From positions 1-61,037 of the IMG/VR virus record IMGVR_UViG_3300020156_000441: 61,037 nucleotides of DNA; one strand, 5' to 3'. This document shows positions 23,610 through 32,708 of the stretch, piece after piece. The stretch's first letter is position 1; each line of letters begins with the position of its first letter. The DNA is from a virus. Under the pieces are notes generated by a model. It worked only from the letters and a program-made list of their open reading frames with translations. It was not told where the DNA came from and did not search any database. The position numbers and the translations under genes are program-made.

Positions 23610-23905
23610 GGGAGCAATCCGGGCCGAGGGAGCAATCTTCGGCAAGGTCTTCTTGGGGCGCGGGGCGCAAGCCATTGATCAATAAGGAGTTTGGAACGAT
23701 GGGAACGATGGGAGCAATTCCGCAGGGTCTTGTGTACGCACGTGCGGGCGCGGGCCTGCGCGCGCGAGCGTGCGTGTGCGGGACATCGCGGAATTGTTCC
23801 CATTGTTCCCAATATTCCCAGAAGTGAATGAAATCAACACGTTACAGGCTGGCCGGTGACGGCCCCTTTGGGAACAATCCGGGTATCAGGGAGCAATGGT
23901 CAGCG
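23610..23905. other. Putative replication origin with GGGARCAAT iterons
   Basis: The spacer after the helicase holds repeated GGGAGCAAT/GGGAACAAT/GGGAACGAT motifs: 23610-23618, 23628-23636, three in a row in 23692-23718, inverted copies in 23790-23819, and two more near 23870 and 23890. The central copies form an inverted repeat (arms about 23692-23723 and 23788-23819) around a 64-base alternating purine-pyrimidine GC-rich core. Iterons beside a D5-type helicase are the usual layout of a phage or satellite origin. Reading frames through these repeats on both strands look like artefacts. Confidence 0.6.
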
Positions 23906-24568
23906 ATGACGAGCGACAGCGTGACGGATCGGGAGAAGGGCGAGGGGGCGGCGGTGACCGCGCAGGTGTGGGACGCGGTGCTCGGCGTCGCGGAGGCCGC
24001 ATGCGGACGCAAGCAGGGACGGGAGGCCGTGGCCGGGCTGGCGCGCAAGCTCTCGGAGGTGCCGGGCTGTGATGAGCTGGCCATGCGGTTGGCCGCCCTG
24101 GCGAAGCCGGGCACGCAGGTGCTGGCGGATCTTCGGGGTTGGGTGGGCACCATGTGGCGGGCAGGGAAGCTAACAGAGGCGGAGCACCGCGCGGCGCTGG
24201 AAATCGGGCGCGGTGTCGAGTTGGCGGCCGGGGCCGCGTCGGACGGGCTGCGCGCGGTGAACCCGGCGCGGCTGGTGGTGGACGGCGGACCGTTGCCGCA
24301 GCCGCGCCTTGGTGGGGTGGGGCGCAGCAGCCCCGAGTTGGCGCGGGTGGCCGCGTGGCGGGCGGACATTGCCGCTCGGCCCGCCCTGCGTCGGGTGGTC
24401 AAGGGCAGCAAGGGGAGCATGGCCGTGGACGAGCTGGTGTTGAAGGTGCTCGTCGAGGGTGTGGCGCCCTTCAAGTTGGCTTCTCAGCTTGGTCTGAGGT
24501 CGGAACGCCCGCAACAGGTGGTGCTCAGCGAGTTGAGGGCGTACGCACGAATGCACTTTTCCGCTTGA
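23906..24568 (+). CDS. Hypothetical helical protein after the origin
   Basis: ATG at 23906 gives a 220-residue protein; ATG 23828 is in frame but would translate the iterons. It is Ala/Arg-rich and helical, with LAMRLAALAKPGTQVLADLR and a C-terminal region (VDELVLKVLVEGVAPFKLAS, QLGLRSERPQQVVLSELRAY) that might be an HTH or late regulator. An intrinsic terminator follows, ending the early transcript. Family unknown. Confidence 0.6.
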   Translation: MTSDSVTDREKGEGAAVTAQVWDAVLGVAEAACGRKQGREAVAGLARKLSEVPGCDELAMRLAALAKPGTQVLADLRGWVGTMWRAGKLTEAEHRAALEIGRGVELAAGAASDGLRAVNPARLVVDGGPLPQPRLGGVGRSSPELARVAAWRADIAARPALRRVVKGSKGSMAVDELVLKVLVEGVAPFKLASQLGLRSERPQQVVLSELRAYARMHFSA

Positions 24569-24615
24569 CAAGCGCGGGAATGGATCGCAACCATTCCCGT
24601 CATTCTGAGGAAGTA

Positions 24616-24647
24616 CGCCCGGCGGGTTAGCCCGACCGGGCGTTTTT
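24616..24647 (+). terminator. Intrinsic terminator ending the early region
   Basis: CGCCCGG (24616-24622) pairs with CCGGGCG (24636-24642), followed by TTTTT. It separates the early region from the packaging genes. Confidence 0.75.
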
Positions 24648-24668
24648 CGTTTCCGCCTTCCCCCCGAC

Positions 24669-25046
24669 ATGCCCTGGCTTCCCAACAAACCATGCGCTCA
24701 CCCCGGCTGCGGCCGGCTGGTGCCGTCTGGCGACCGGCATTGCGACGAGCACGCCCGGCAGCACCGGCAGCAGTTCGACGCCAAGCGCCGGGCCGAACAG
24801 CCGTGGCGTCGCTGGTACAACACGGCGCGCTGGCGGGCGCTGCGGTCGTGGCGTCTCGCGACGGAGCCGCTGTGCCGCATGTGCCAGGGCTCGGGCTTGG
24901 TCACGGCGGGAACCGTGGTTGACCATGTCGAGCCGCATCGCGGCGACGAGACCATGTTCTTCGATCCCGAGAACACGCAATCCCTCTGCAAGCCCTGCCA
25001 CGACGGGGCCAAGCAGAGCCAGGAGCGGCGCGGCCGGGCCGGCTGA
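24669..25046 (+). CDS. HNH endonuclease (packaging-associated)
   Basis: A 125-residue protein with two N-terminal cysteines (CAHPGCGRLV) and the HNH core: LCRMCQGSGLVTAGTVVDHV with the first Asp-His, then FDPENTQSLCKPCHDGAKQ with the Asn and final His; the four CxxC cysteines bind structural zinc. HNH proteins next to the terminase genes of HK97-like phages are needed for cos-type DNA cutting, so this phage probably packages by cohesive ends. Confidence 0.9.
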   Translation: MPWLPNKPCAHPGCGRLVPSGDRHCDEHARQHRQQFDAKRRAEQPWRRWYNTARWRALRSWRLATEPLCRMCQGSGLVTAGTVVDHVEPHRGDETMFFDPENTQSLCKPCHDGAKQSQERRGRAG

Positions 25047-25167
25047 GCCGCGCCCGCGGCCGAGGGGGAGGGGGGTCTAAATCCCTGCAACCCTGCCCGC
25101 CGCGGACCGGCGCCTTCCCCTTACGCACGCGTGCGCGAAACCTGGAAAAAAGTTTTTTCGGCAGAGA

Positions 25168-25722
25168 TTGATCTTGGCTCGCCCGACGAAGCCCCAGGCG
25201 CTGAAGGACTTGGCCGGCAATCCTGGCCGTCGCAAGCGGTCTGCCCCATCCCAGGGGAGTGGGGTGCAGGCTGCGGCGGACGCGGTCCATGCTGGCGAGT
25301 TCGCGCCGCCGAAGGATCTGACCGCGGCGGAGCGGAAGGTGTGGCTTGATGAGCTGCACCGCTGGCAGGCGGCCGGGCTGGCGAAGCCGTCCGACCTGAC
25401 CGCGTTCCGTTCCTGGGTTGAGGCCCGCGCGTTGTTCCTGCGCTGCAAGCGTGTGGTGGACAAGGACGGCCCCACCTACATCACGGAATCGAAGCACGGC
25501 TCGATGATCCGCGAGCGGCCGGAAGTGAAGATCATGAACGGGCTGGCCCGCCTCATGACCAAGCTGTCCGATCAGCTCGCCTCGAACACCAAACAGCGCA
25601 TCGCCACCACGTCGCAGCTCGCGACGGCGAAGCAATACGACCTCTTCCCGTCCGCCGCTCCGGACGGCGCGCAGCAGGACCAGAAGAAGAACTCCGATGA
25701 CCCGGTTGGCTGGCTCCAGTAA
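25168..25722 (+). CDS. terS: Terminase small subunit (P27 family)
   Basis: A TTG start at 25168 (or 25174) is used; the product opens ARPTKPQALKDLAGNPGRRK, the signature of P27-type small terminases. A helical DNA-binding region follows (LTAAERKVWLDELHRWQAAG) and the C-terminus includes RPEVKIMNGLARLMTKLSDQ. It recognises phage DNA for packaging with the large subunit, whose start it overlaps by 26 bp. Confidence 0.88.
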   Translation: MILARPTKPQALKDLAGNPGRRKRSAPSQGSGVQAAADAVHAGEFAPPKDLTAAERKVWLDELHRWQAAGLAKPSDLTAFRSWVEARALFLRCKRVVDKDGPTYITESKHGSMIRERPEVKIMNGLARLMTKLSDQLASNTKQRIATTSQLATAKQYDLFPSAAPDGAQQDQKKNSDDPVGWLQ

Positions 25723-27415
25723 CGCCGCTGCCCAGGCCCCGGCCCCCGCGATCCTGCGCGGGCTGGCAGTGTCCAAGGAGGAGGTACTGCGCGTCGCCGA
25801 AGAGCACGCGCGCGCCGTCATGGATCGGCTGTGGCGGCGGTACGCCAACGACAACCGGCTGATCTTCGATGAACAGACGGCGGAGAAGGCGTGCGCCTTC
25901 TTCCCCCGTTTCCTTCGGCACTCGAAGGGCCGCCTTGCTGGCAAGCCCTTCCACCTCAAGCCGTGGCAGCGCGAACTCGTGCGCATCGTCTTCGGCTTCA
26001 AGTGGGCGGAGAACGGCCTGCGCGTGGTGCGGCGCGTTCTGCTGTTCATCGCCCGCAAGAACGGCAAGTCCACCTTCGCCGCCGGGCTGGCGCTGCTGAT
26101 GCTGCTGTCCGAACCGGCGGGGGAAATCTACTCCGCCGCCGCGGACAAGGCGCAGGCGGCCATCGTCTTCAGCGAAGCCGTGTCCATGGTGGCCGCCTCA
26201 CCCGAGTTGAAGCGCTCGCTGGAGAGCTTCAAGACGGCCATTGTCTGCGCCAAGCTGTCGGCGGCCTACAAGGTGCTGTCCGCCGATGCCCACACCAAGC
26301 ACGGCTTGAACCCCTCCGGCTTCCTGTTCGATGAGTTGCACACTCAGCCGAACCGCGATCTGGTGGACGTTCTCCACACCGCAGTGGGAGCCCGGCCGCA
26401 GCCGCTGGAGTGGTACATGACCACGGCGGGCGCGGGCCGGCGCGGCATCTGCTGGGAGATGTTCGAGTTCGCCGTGCGCGTGCTGGAAGGCGTCATCGAT
26501 GACCTGTCCTTCCTGCCCGTCCTGTTCATGGCGGACGACGGGGACGATTGGACGGACCCGCGCACCTGGGCGAAGGCCAATCCCAGCGTCGGCGACGCCG
26601 TGTCGCTGGACTACCTGGCCGGCGAGTGCGCCCATGCCCAGCGCGTGCCCGGCTACGAGAACACCTTCAAGCGCCTGCACCTCAACCTCTGGACCGAACA
26701 GGCTACGCGGTGGCTGCCCATGGCGGACTGGCGGGCCTGCGGCGGCGACGTGGCGTGGCAGGATCTGCCGGAGCGCCTGTTGGGCCGCCCGTGCTTCGGC
26801 GGCCTGGACCTGTCCAGCACCACGGACATCACGGCCCACGTCAAGGTGTTCCCGCCGGAGGATGAGGGGGAACCCTGGTGGCTCGTGCCGCGCTTCTTCG
26901 TGCCCATGGCGAACATCGACCTGCGCGCCCGGCGCGACCGCGTGCCCTACGACGAATGGGCGCGCCAGGGCGCGTTGGTCGCCACGCCCGGCAACGTGGT
27001 GGATCAGCAGGCGGTGGAGGACGCGGTGCGGCAGGACGCCGAACACTACCGGCTGGTGGAAGAGGCGTACGACCGCTGGAACGCGTCCGGCCTTGTAACC
27101 CGCCTGAGCGCGGACGGGCTCACAATGGTGCCGTTCGGGCAGGGTTTCGCCTCCATGTCCGCGCCGGCCAAGGAGCTGGAAGCCAAGGTGATCGGGCACA
27201 CGCTGGGGCACGGCATGCACCCGGTGCTCGAATGGATGGCGGGCAACGTCGCCATCGACACGGACCCGGCCGGAAATATCAAGCCGAACAAAGCCACGTC
27301 CGGCGAACGCATTGACGGCATCGTGGCGTCCGTCATGGGCATCGGGCGGGCCATGGTGTTCGGCAACGACAACGGCACCGAAGTTCCCTCCGACTATGAG
27401 GTTGCGGTGGCATGA
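25697..27415 (+). CDS. terL: Terminase large subunit (HK97-type)
   Basis: A 572-residue protein. The ATPase has a Walker A variant ARKNGKST (about 118-125, in RVLLFIARKNGKSTFAAGLA) and Walker B in PSGFLFDELHTQPN. The nuclease half has FGGLDLSSTTDITAHVKVFP with the first catalytic Asp and a C-terminal GNIKPNKATSGERIDGIVA with the last Asp. Length and motifs fit the Terminase_1 (HK97/phiC31) group. It pumps DNA into the prohead through the portal encoded next. Confidence 0.93.
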   Translation: MTRLAGSSNAAAQAPAPAILRGLAVSKEEVLRVAEEHARAVMDRLWRRYANDNRLIFDEQTAEKACAFFPRFLRHSKGRLAGKPFHLKPWQRELVRIVFGFKWAENGLRVVRRVLLFIARKNGKSTFAAGLALLMLLSEPAGEIYSAAADKAQAAIVFSEAVSMVAASPELKRSLESFKTAIVCAKLSAAYKVLSADAHTKHGLNPSGFLFDELHTQPNRDLVDVLHTAVGARPQPLEWYMTTAGAGRRGICWEMFEFAVRVLEGVIDDLSFLPVLFMADDGDDWTDPRTWAKANPSVGDAVSLDYLAGECAHAQRVPGYENTFKRLHLNLWTEQATRWLPMADWRACGGDVAWQDLPERLLGRPCFGGLDLSSTTDITAHVKVFPPEDEGEPWWLVPRFFVPMANIDLRARRDRVPYDEWARQGALVATPGNVVDQQAVEDAVRQDAEHYRLVEEAYDRWNASGLVTRLSADGLTMVPFGQGFASMSAPAKELEAKVIGHTLGHGMHPVLEWMAGNVAIDTDPAGNIKPNKATSGERIDGIVASVMGIGRAMVFGNDNGTEVPSDYEVAVA

Positions 27416-28638
27416 GCGTCCTGAACTGGCTCACCGAACTGCTCTGGGGCGCCGGCCGCGGGGCCTCCGTCGTGCAGGTTGTCGGCACCGAGGCGGGCGA
27501 AATCGTGACCGATGCCACGGGTCTGGCCCTGCCCATCGTGCACGATTGCCTCGGTATCCGCGCGCGCACGGTAGCGACGCTGCCGTTGCAGGTGTTTCGC
27601 CGCCTGGACGACGGCGCGCGCGAACCGGCCCCGGAGCATACCCTGTCCCTGGTGCTGGGACTGCGGCCGAACGAGCACCAGACGAGCTGGGAGTTCCGGC
27701 AGCAGATGCAGCGCTGGCTCGACTGGCACCGCAACGCCTACGCCGAGATTGTGCCCGGTGTCCGTGGCGCCGTTGACCGTCTGGTGCCGCTCAACCCGAA
27801 GGTGACCTATCCCGAGCGGATCGCCGGGCGGCTCTGGTATCGCACCTGGGACAAGGACCGGGGCTCGCGCCTGCTGGCGCCCGAAGAGGTGTTCCATCTG
27901 AAGGACGCCCCGTTCGACGACGCCGGCCTTGCCGGTCTGCCGGTGCTGAAGACCCATGCCGAAACCATCGGCGCGGCCATCGCCGTGCACAACTACGGCC
28001 GGCGCTTCTTCCGCAACGACGGGCAGGCCGGCGGCATCCTGGAACATCCCGGTCAGTTCAAGGACAGCACGGCGCGCGACACGTTCATGGGAGCGTGGCG
28101 CAAGGCCCGCACCGCCGGAAAGCAGCACCGCGACGCCTTGCTTGAGTTCGGCATCAAGTACAACCGCGCCACCCTTGACAACGAAAAGGCGCAGTTCCTT
28201 GAAACGCGCAAGGAGAATGCGCTCGAACTTGCCCGCCTTTGGCACATCCCGGCCCACAAGCTCAACATGCTGGACGGGGCGACCTTCAGCAACATCGAGC
28301 ACCAATCCATCGAGTTCCTGACCGACACGGCGCTGCCGATGTTGGAAATGTGGGAACAGAAGATCAATGCGGACCTGATTGTTGATCAGGAGTATTTCGC
28401 CGAGTTCAACGTTGCCGGCCTTCTGCGCGGCGACCTGAAGAGCATGTACGAAGCCTTCAAGATGGGCCGGGAAGGCGGCTGGCTGTCCATCAACGACATT
28501 CGCCGCATGCTCAACATGAACCCGATCAAGAACGGCGACGATCACTTGCAGCCGCTGAACATGGCGCCGGCCGGCACCGTGCCGGACCGGCCGGCGGCAC
28601 GCCCGCGCCAAGCCATGGCTGGCGACCTCGGCCTCTAG
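27412..28638 (+). CDS. HK97-type portal protein
   Basis: A 408-residue portal overlapping the terminase stop by 4 bp. Typical features are HDCLGIRARTVATLPLQVFR, LGLRPNEHQTSWEFRQQMQR, NAYAEIVPGVRGAVDRLVPL and FLETRKENALELARLWHIPA. The length is normal for the HK97 family. It forms the dodecameric portal of the inner phage and is unrelated in sequence to the podovirus portal at 2485-4002. Confidence 0.93.
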   Translation: MSVLNWLTELLWGAGRGASVVQVVGTEAGEIVTDATGLALPIVHDCLGIRARTVATLPLQVFRRLDDGAREPAPEHTLSLVLGLRPNEHQTSWEFRQQMQRWLDWHRNAYAEIVPGVRGAVDRLVPLNPKVTYPERIAGRLWYRTWDKDRGSRLLAPEEVFHLKDAPFDDAGLAGLPVLKTHAETIGAAIAVHNYGRRFFRNDGQAGGILEHPGQFKDSTARDTFMGAWRKARTAGKQHRDALLEFGIKYNRATLDNEKAQFLETRKENALELARLWHIPAHKLNMLDGATFSNIEHQSIEFLTDTALPMLEMWEQKINADLIVDQEYFAEFNVAGLLRGDLKSMYEAFKMGREGGWLSINDIRRMLNMNPIKNGDDHLQPLNMAPAGTVPDRPAARPRQAMAGDLGL

Positions 28639-28654
28639 ACGACGGAGAAGAGCG

Positions 28655-29653
28655 GTGGAAGATCAGGAGGACGCCCTGTCGAGCGAGGGCGCGAACGAGG
28701 TTGTCAGCGAAGCGGCGCTGTACGCCCACGTGGTGCGGCTGGTGTCGGAAACGGCCTGGGCGGTGCTGCCGGAGACGCTGGCGGTGATCGCCGACGTGTT
28801 GTCGCTGCGGGCCAGCGGCGGCCTGATGAGCAAGGCGGAGATCCGCGCGCGCATCGCCGCCAGCGCCCGCCAGCCCGTCCGCGTCGGGGCCGCCCGGTCC
28901 GGTTCGGTCGCAGTGATTCCCGTGCAGGGCGTCATCACCCGCCGGGCCGGCATGTTCACCGAAACGTCCGGCATGGTCTCGCTGGAAGGCTTCATGGCGA
29001 AGGTGCGCGCCGCCCACGCCGACGACGGTGTCGGTGCCGTCGTCATGGCGTTCGACAGCCCCGGCGGCGATGCGGCCGGCGTGCACGAGGCGGCGGCCGA
29101 GCTGCGCTCGATGCGCGGCACCAAGCCGCTGGTGGCGGTGGCGGACGGCATGGCCGCGAGCGGCGCCTACTGGCTGGCGTCCCAGGCGGATGAGCTGGTG
29201 GTCACGCCCTCCGGCAGCGCTGGCAGCATCGGCGTCTACACCATCCACCGCGACATGAGCGCCGCCATGGAGCGCCAGGGCGTCAAGGCCACGGTGATCC
29301 GGGCCGGCAAGTACAAGGCCGAGGGCAACCCGTTCCAGCCGTTGGGCAATGACGCCCAGGCCGCCATTCAGGAGCGCATCGACGCCACGTACGACATGTT
29401 CGTGCGCGACGTGGCTGCCGGTCGCGGCGTGACGGCGGCCAGCGTGCGCAACGGCTACGGCGAAGGCCGGGTGGTGACGGCGGCCCGCGCCAAGGAACTT
29501 GGCATGGTGGACCGGGTGGCGACGCTGGCCGAGACCATCACGCGCCTGCAAGGCCGCCGCGCCGCCCCTCCGCCGTCCACCGGCAACCGCGCGTCTGCCC
29601 CTGGCGGGCTGGAAGCGCGCCTCGCATCCCTGCGCCTCGCGGCGCTCGCCTGA
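28655..29653 (+). CDS. S49-family (SppA-like) prohead protease
   Basis: GTG start at 28655; 332 residues. The ClpP-like fold shows AVVMAFDSPGGDAAGVHEAA with the oxyanion loop, the nucleophile in DGMAASGAYWLASQADELVV (Ser near 167) and the general base in VIRAGKYKAEGNPF (Lys near 217). Such Ser-Lys proteases replace the usual prohead protease in many alphaproteobacterial siphophages and trim the capsid delta-domain. It lies between portal and capsid as expected. Confidence 0.9.
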   Translation: MEDQEDALSSEGANEVVSEAALYAHVVRLVSETAWAVLPETLAVIADVLSLRASGGLMSKAEIRARIAASARQPVRVGAARSGSVAVIPVQGVITRRAGMFTETSGMVSLEGFMAKVRAAHADDGVGAVVMAFDSPGGDAAGVHEAAAELRSMRGTKPLVAVADGMAASGAYWLASQADELVVTPSGSAGSIGVYTIHRDMSAAMERQGVKATVIRAGKYKAEGNPFQPLGNDAQAAIQERIDATYDMFVRDVAAGRGVTAASVRNGYGEGRVVTAARAKELGMVDRVATLAETITRLQGRRAAPPPSTGNRASAPGGLEARLASLRLAALA

Positions 29654-29759
29654 CATCACCGGCAGGCCCGCGCGACCCGCGGGTTCACCGTCGCCGCCGG
29701 CCGGGCGGCGGCGACGGTGCCGTTCGCCCCGGCACGGGCAACTTACGGAGGTAGCAACG

Positions 29760-31073
29760 ATGCCCACCCTGAAGGAACTGAACCAGCGGGTCGCCGACCT
29801 GAAGGCCGCTGCGGACAAGACGCTGGCCGAAATCAAGGGGCTGGAAGCCAAGGCGGACCGCACGGAGGACGAGGAAAAGGCCCTGGCCGCCGCCACGGCC
29901 AAGCTGGAACAGCAGCTCACCGCCGCCGAAAAGGCGGTGGCCGAGCGTGACGAGCTGCGCGCCCAGGTGGAGCGTGACCGCCGCGTGGCGCTGCTGTCCA
30001 GCTCCATCATCACCCGTCCCGGTTCGATCATCACCAGCAGCGAGCCGGACCCGGCGCAGACCTACGGCTTCAAGGACATCGGCGAGTTCGCCATGTCCGT
30101 GATGCGCGCCCACACGGCCGGCGGGCAGGTGGACGAACGCCTCGCGGCGGCGACCAACTTCCACCAGGGGGACGGTTCCAACGACGGCTACCTGCTGCCG
30201 CCGATGTTCCGCGACACGATCTGGGAACTCGTGCTCGATGTGCCGGACATCGTCACGATGGTGGACAGCGAGCCCACCTCGGCCCGCTCCGTGGAAATGC
30301 TGGCGGACGAGTCCACGCCGTGGAGCGCTGGCGGCATCGAGGTGCGGTGGGAGAAGGAAGGCGCCCAGCTCACCGGCAGCAAGGCACAGGCGCCGGATCC
30401 CCGCACCACGGCGCTGCACCGCCTGTTCGCGTTTGTGCACGCGACGGAGGATCTGCTCGAAGACGCCCCGCGTCTGGGCAACCGTCTGACCAACAAGTCG
30501 GCGCTCGCCATCCGCTGGAAGATCGGCAACGCGATCATCTACGGCGACGGCGTGGGCAAGCCGCTGGGGTGGATGAAGTCGGCGGCCAAGGTTGCCGTGG
30601 CGAAGGAAGGTGGGCAGGCGGCCAAGACCATCGTCGTCGACAATCTGGTAAACATGCTGACCCGCCTGCTGGTGCAGCCGGGCGACCAGCCGGTGTGGAT
30701 CGCCAACCGCGATATCCTTCCGCAGCTCGTGAAGCTGACCATCGGCGACCGTCCGGTGTGGCTGCCGCCGCAGGGGCTCACCGTGGCGCCGGAGGGCACC
30801 ATTCTGGGCTACCCGGTGCGGTTCATGGAGTACGCCCAGACGCTGGGCACCGAAGGCGACATCCAGCTCGTCAGCCCCAAGGGCTACTACTGCCCGGTGC
30901 GGCAGGGCGGGGTGAAGTTCGACACCTCCATCCACCTGTACTTCGACCAGGGCCTTCAGTCGTTCCGCTGGGGCTTCCGTCTGGGCGGCCAGCCGCACCT
31001 GTCGAAGCCGGTGAGCCCGGCCAACGGCACGAACACCCGCAGCCACTTCGTCACCCTCGCGACCCGCGCGTAA
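29760..31073 (+). CDS. Inner phage major capsid protein (HK97 fold)
   Basis: ATG at 29760 has GGAGG 8 bp upstream. The 437-residue protein starts with a coiled-coil delta-domain (about 1-80, MPTLKELNQRVADLKAAADK) that the S49 protease probably removes. The mature HK97-type shell region follows (GYLLPPMFRDTIWELVLDVP, FAFVHATEDLLEDAPRLGNR, GNAIIYGDGVGKPLGWM, GYPVRFMEYAQTLGTEGDI). It is unrelated to the outer capsid gene that the prophage interrupts. Confidence 0.92.
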   Translation: MPTLKELNQRVADLKAAADKTLAEIKGLEAKADRTEDEEKALAAATAKLEQQLTAAEKAVAERDELRAQVERDRRVALLSSSIITRPGSIITSSEPDPAQTYGFKDIGEFAMSVMRAHTAGGQVDERLAAATNFHQGDGSNDGYLLPPMFRDTIWELVLDVPDIVTMVDSEPTSARSVEMLADESTPWSAGGIEVRWEKEGAQLTGSKAQAPDPRTTALHRLFAFVHATEDLLEDAPRLGNRLTNKSALAIRWKIGNAIIYGDGVGKPLGWMKSAAKVAVAKEGGQAAKTIVVDNLVNMLTRLLVQPGDQPVWIANRDILPQLVKLTIGDRPVWLPPQGLTVAPEGTILGYPVRFMEYAQTLGTEGDIQLVSPKGYYCPVRQGGVKFDTSIHLYFDQGLQSFRWGFRLGGQPHLSKPVSPANGTNTRSHFVTLATRA

Positions 31074-31088
31074 GGAGGCCCGGAACTC

Positions 31089-31541
31089 ATGAACACCTCT
31101 CTCCCCGCCTCGAATATTGCCGGTGTGGCCGGCGTGATCGACCCCGATGCCTATGCGGCTGGCTCCTACTCCACCGGCTGGGTCTCCATGGCCGTGTTCC
31201 ATTGCATGCTGGCGGTGATCATGGCCGGCGACCTGGGCGCGTCCGCGACGCTCGACGCCAAGATCGAGCAGGCCAAGGACGCGGCCGGCACCGACGCCAA
31301 GGACGTGACCGGCAAGGCCATCGCGCAGATGACCAAGGCCGACGCCGACGACAACAAGCAGGCCCTGATCAACGTCCGCGCCGACGAGCTGGACGTGAAC
31401 AACGGCTTCACCCACGTCCGCCTCACCATCACGGTGGGCACCGCCGCTTCGGATGCCGGCGGTCTGCTGCTGGGCCTGCACCCGCGCTACGGCACGGCGG
31501 CGGCCAACGACGCCGCCACGGTCGCCGAGATCGTGGCCTGA
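31089..31541 (+). CDS. Conserved head-associated phage protein
   Basis: ATG at 31089, 15 bp after the capsid stop, with AAGGAGG upstream. The 150-residue product (GSYSTGWVSMAVFHCMLAVI, DAKIEQAKDAAGTDAKDVTG, VRLTITVGTAASDAGGLLLG) is a family seen directly after the capsid gene in many Proteobacterial siphophages. It may be a head decoration or stabilising protein. A strong hairpin follows. Confidence 0.72.
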   Translation: MNTSLPASNIAGVAGVIDPDAYAAGSYSTGWVSMAVFHCMLAVIMAGDLGASATLDAKIEQAKDAAGTDAKDVTGKAIAQMTKADADDNKQALINVRADELDVNNGFTHVRLTITVGTAASDAGGLLLGLHPRYGTAAANDAATVAEIVA

Positions 31542-31542
31542 C

Positions 31543-31573
31543 GGAAAGGGGCGGCCTTCGGGCCGCCCCTTCC
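31543..31573 (+). terminator. Strong hairpin after the head-protein gene
   Basis: GGAAAGGGGCGGCC and its near-complement GGCCGCCCCTTCC form a stem around TTCG. Only a short pyrimidine tract follows, so partial termination is likely, which would reduce transcription past the abundant head genes. Confidence 0.6.
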
Positions 31574-31593
31574 GCTTTCACGGAGCCGAACCC

Positions 31594-32175
31594 ATGGGCT
31601 TGAAGCTGATCACGCCTCCCGCCGCCGGTCCGGTGTCGCTGGAAGAGCAGAAGCTGCACATGCGGGTGGACCATGCGGAAGAAGACACGCTGATCACCGC
31701 GCAACTCGCCGCCGCCGTCTCCCTGGCGGAAAGCTTCATGTCCGCCTGCATCGTCACGCAGGTGTGGGAATGGACGCTCGACGGGTTCTCGGGCTGCCTG
31801 ACCTTGCCCGTGGGGCCGGCGCAGTCGGTGGACGCGATCACCTACCTCGACGCGGACGGGACCGCGCAGACGCTCGACGGTGCGGCCTATGTGGTGGACG
31901 TGACCGAGCGCCCGGCCCGCATCGTCCCGGCCTGCGGGCACGGCTGGCCGGTCACGCGCCGCCAGCTCGCCGCCGTGACCGTCCGCTTCACCGCCGGCTA
32001 CGGTGACGCCGCCACGGTCGCGGCGCGGCATGCGGACATCGTGGCGGCGGTGAAGCTGCTGGCCGCACACCTCTACGTGAACCGCGAACCGGTCAACATC
32101 GGCAACATCGTCAACGATCTGCCCATGACGGTGCAGGCGCTGCTGCTGCCGCACAAGCAATGGGGCTTTGGCTGA
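31594..32175 (+). CDS. Head-tail connector (gp6-like)
   Basis: ATG at 31594 has CGGAG upstream. The 193-residue product starts with the family pattern LEEQKLHMRVDHAEEDTLIT and AAAVSLAESFMSACIVTQVW, then a beta region and the C-terminal DIVAAVKLLAAHLYVNREPV. This is the HK97 gp6/SPP1 gp15-type connector (phage_connect) that binds under the portal. It shares one base with the next ATG. Confidence 0.88.
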   Translation: MGLKLITPPAAGPVSLEEQKLHMRVDHAEEDTLITAQLAAAVSLAESFMSACIVTQVWEWTLDGFSGCLTLPVGPAQSVDAITYLDADGTAQTLDGAAYVVDVTERPARIVPACGHGWPVTRRQLAAVTVRFTAGYGDAATVAARHADIVAAVKLLAAHLYVNREPVNIGNIVNDLPMTVQALLLPHKQWGFG

Positions 32176-32708
32176 TGACCCGTCCCCTGCTCATTCTCGG
32201 TTCCGCCGCCTGCCTGTTCGATGATCTGGCGGCGCTGGGGCCGTTCGACGGCGAGGTTATGGCGGTGAACGAGTCCGGCGCGTTCGTCGGCGGAGCCATC
32301 GACCATTGGGCGTCGCTTCACCCGGAACGCTTCGGCGGCTGGCTGGCCGAACGCGCGCGGCGCGGCGGCAACACCGACTGCACCACGTGGAGCTTCACGG
32401 CGGCCCCCGGAGTCGACCGGCAGGAGCCGAAGGTGGAGCGCTCCGGCTCGTCCGGTCTCTTCGCCGTGCGTCTGGCGCTCCACGTTCTGGGCTGCCCGCG
32501 CGTGGTGTTGGCCGGCATGCCGCTCGACGACAGCCGCCACGTCACCGATGGGCCGCGCCGCTCCGGCCCGTCCTTCGTGCCCTACCGGCCGGAGTGGCGG
32601 CAGGCGGCCCGTGGCGAGTTCGAGGGACGTGTGCGCGCGCTGTCCGGCTGGACGGCGGGCGTGCTCGGCCGTCCAACCGTCTCGTGGCTCGCCGGGGGTG
32701 CGGCATGA
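32175..32708 (+). CDS. Rossmann-like phage protein of unknown role
   Basis: The 177-residue product has an alternating alpha/beta pattern: TRPLLILGSAACLFDDLAAL, FDGEVMAVNESGAFVGGAID, HWASLHPERFGGWL and SGLFAVRLALHVLGCPRVVL followed by AGMPLD. This resembles the MptE/DUF115-type Rossmann fold proteins occasionally encoded in phage head-tail clusters. A catalytic role is not evident. It is placed between two connector genes with tight junctions, so it is probably a stable member of the operon. Confidence 0.55.
   Translation: MTRPLLILGSAACLFDDLAALGPFDGEVMAVNESGAFVGGAIDHWASLHPERFGGWLAERARRGGNTDCTTWSFTAAPGVDRQEPKVERSGSSGLFAVRLALHVLGCPRVVLAGMPLDDSRHVTDGPRRSGPSFVPYRPEWRQAARGEFEGRVRALSGWTAGVLGRPTVSWLAGGAA

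Noticed and set aside
23438-23827. Reading frames on both strands through the spacer after the helicase (products with GTMG and NCSH repeats)
   Set aside because: They simply translate the iteron repeats; similar products on both strands are expected from the inverted repeat.
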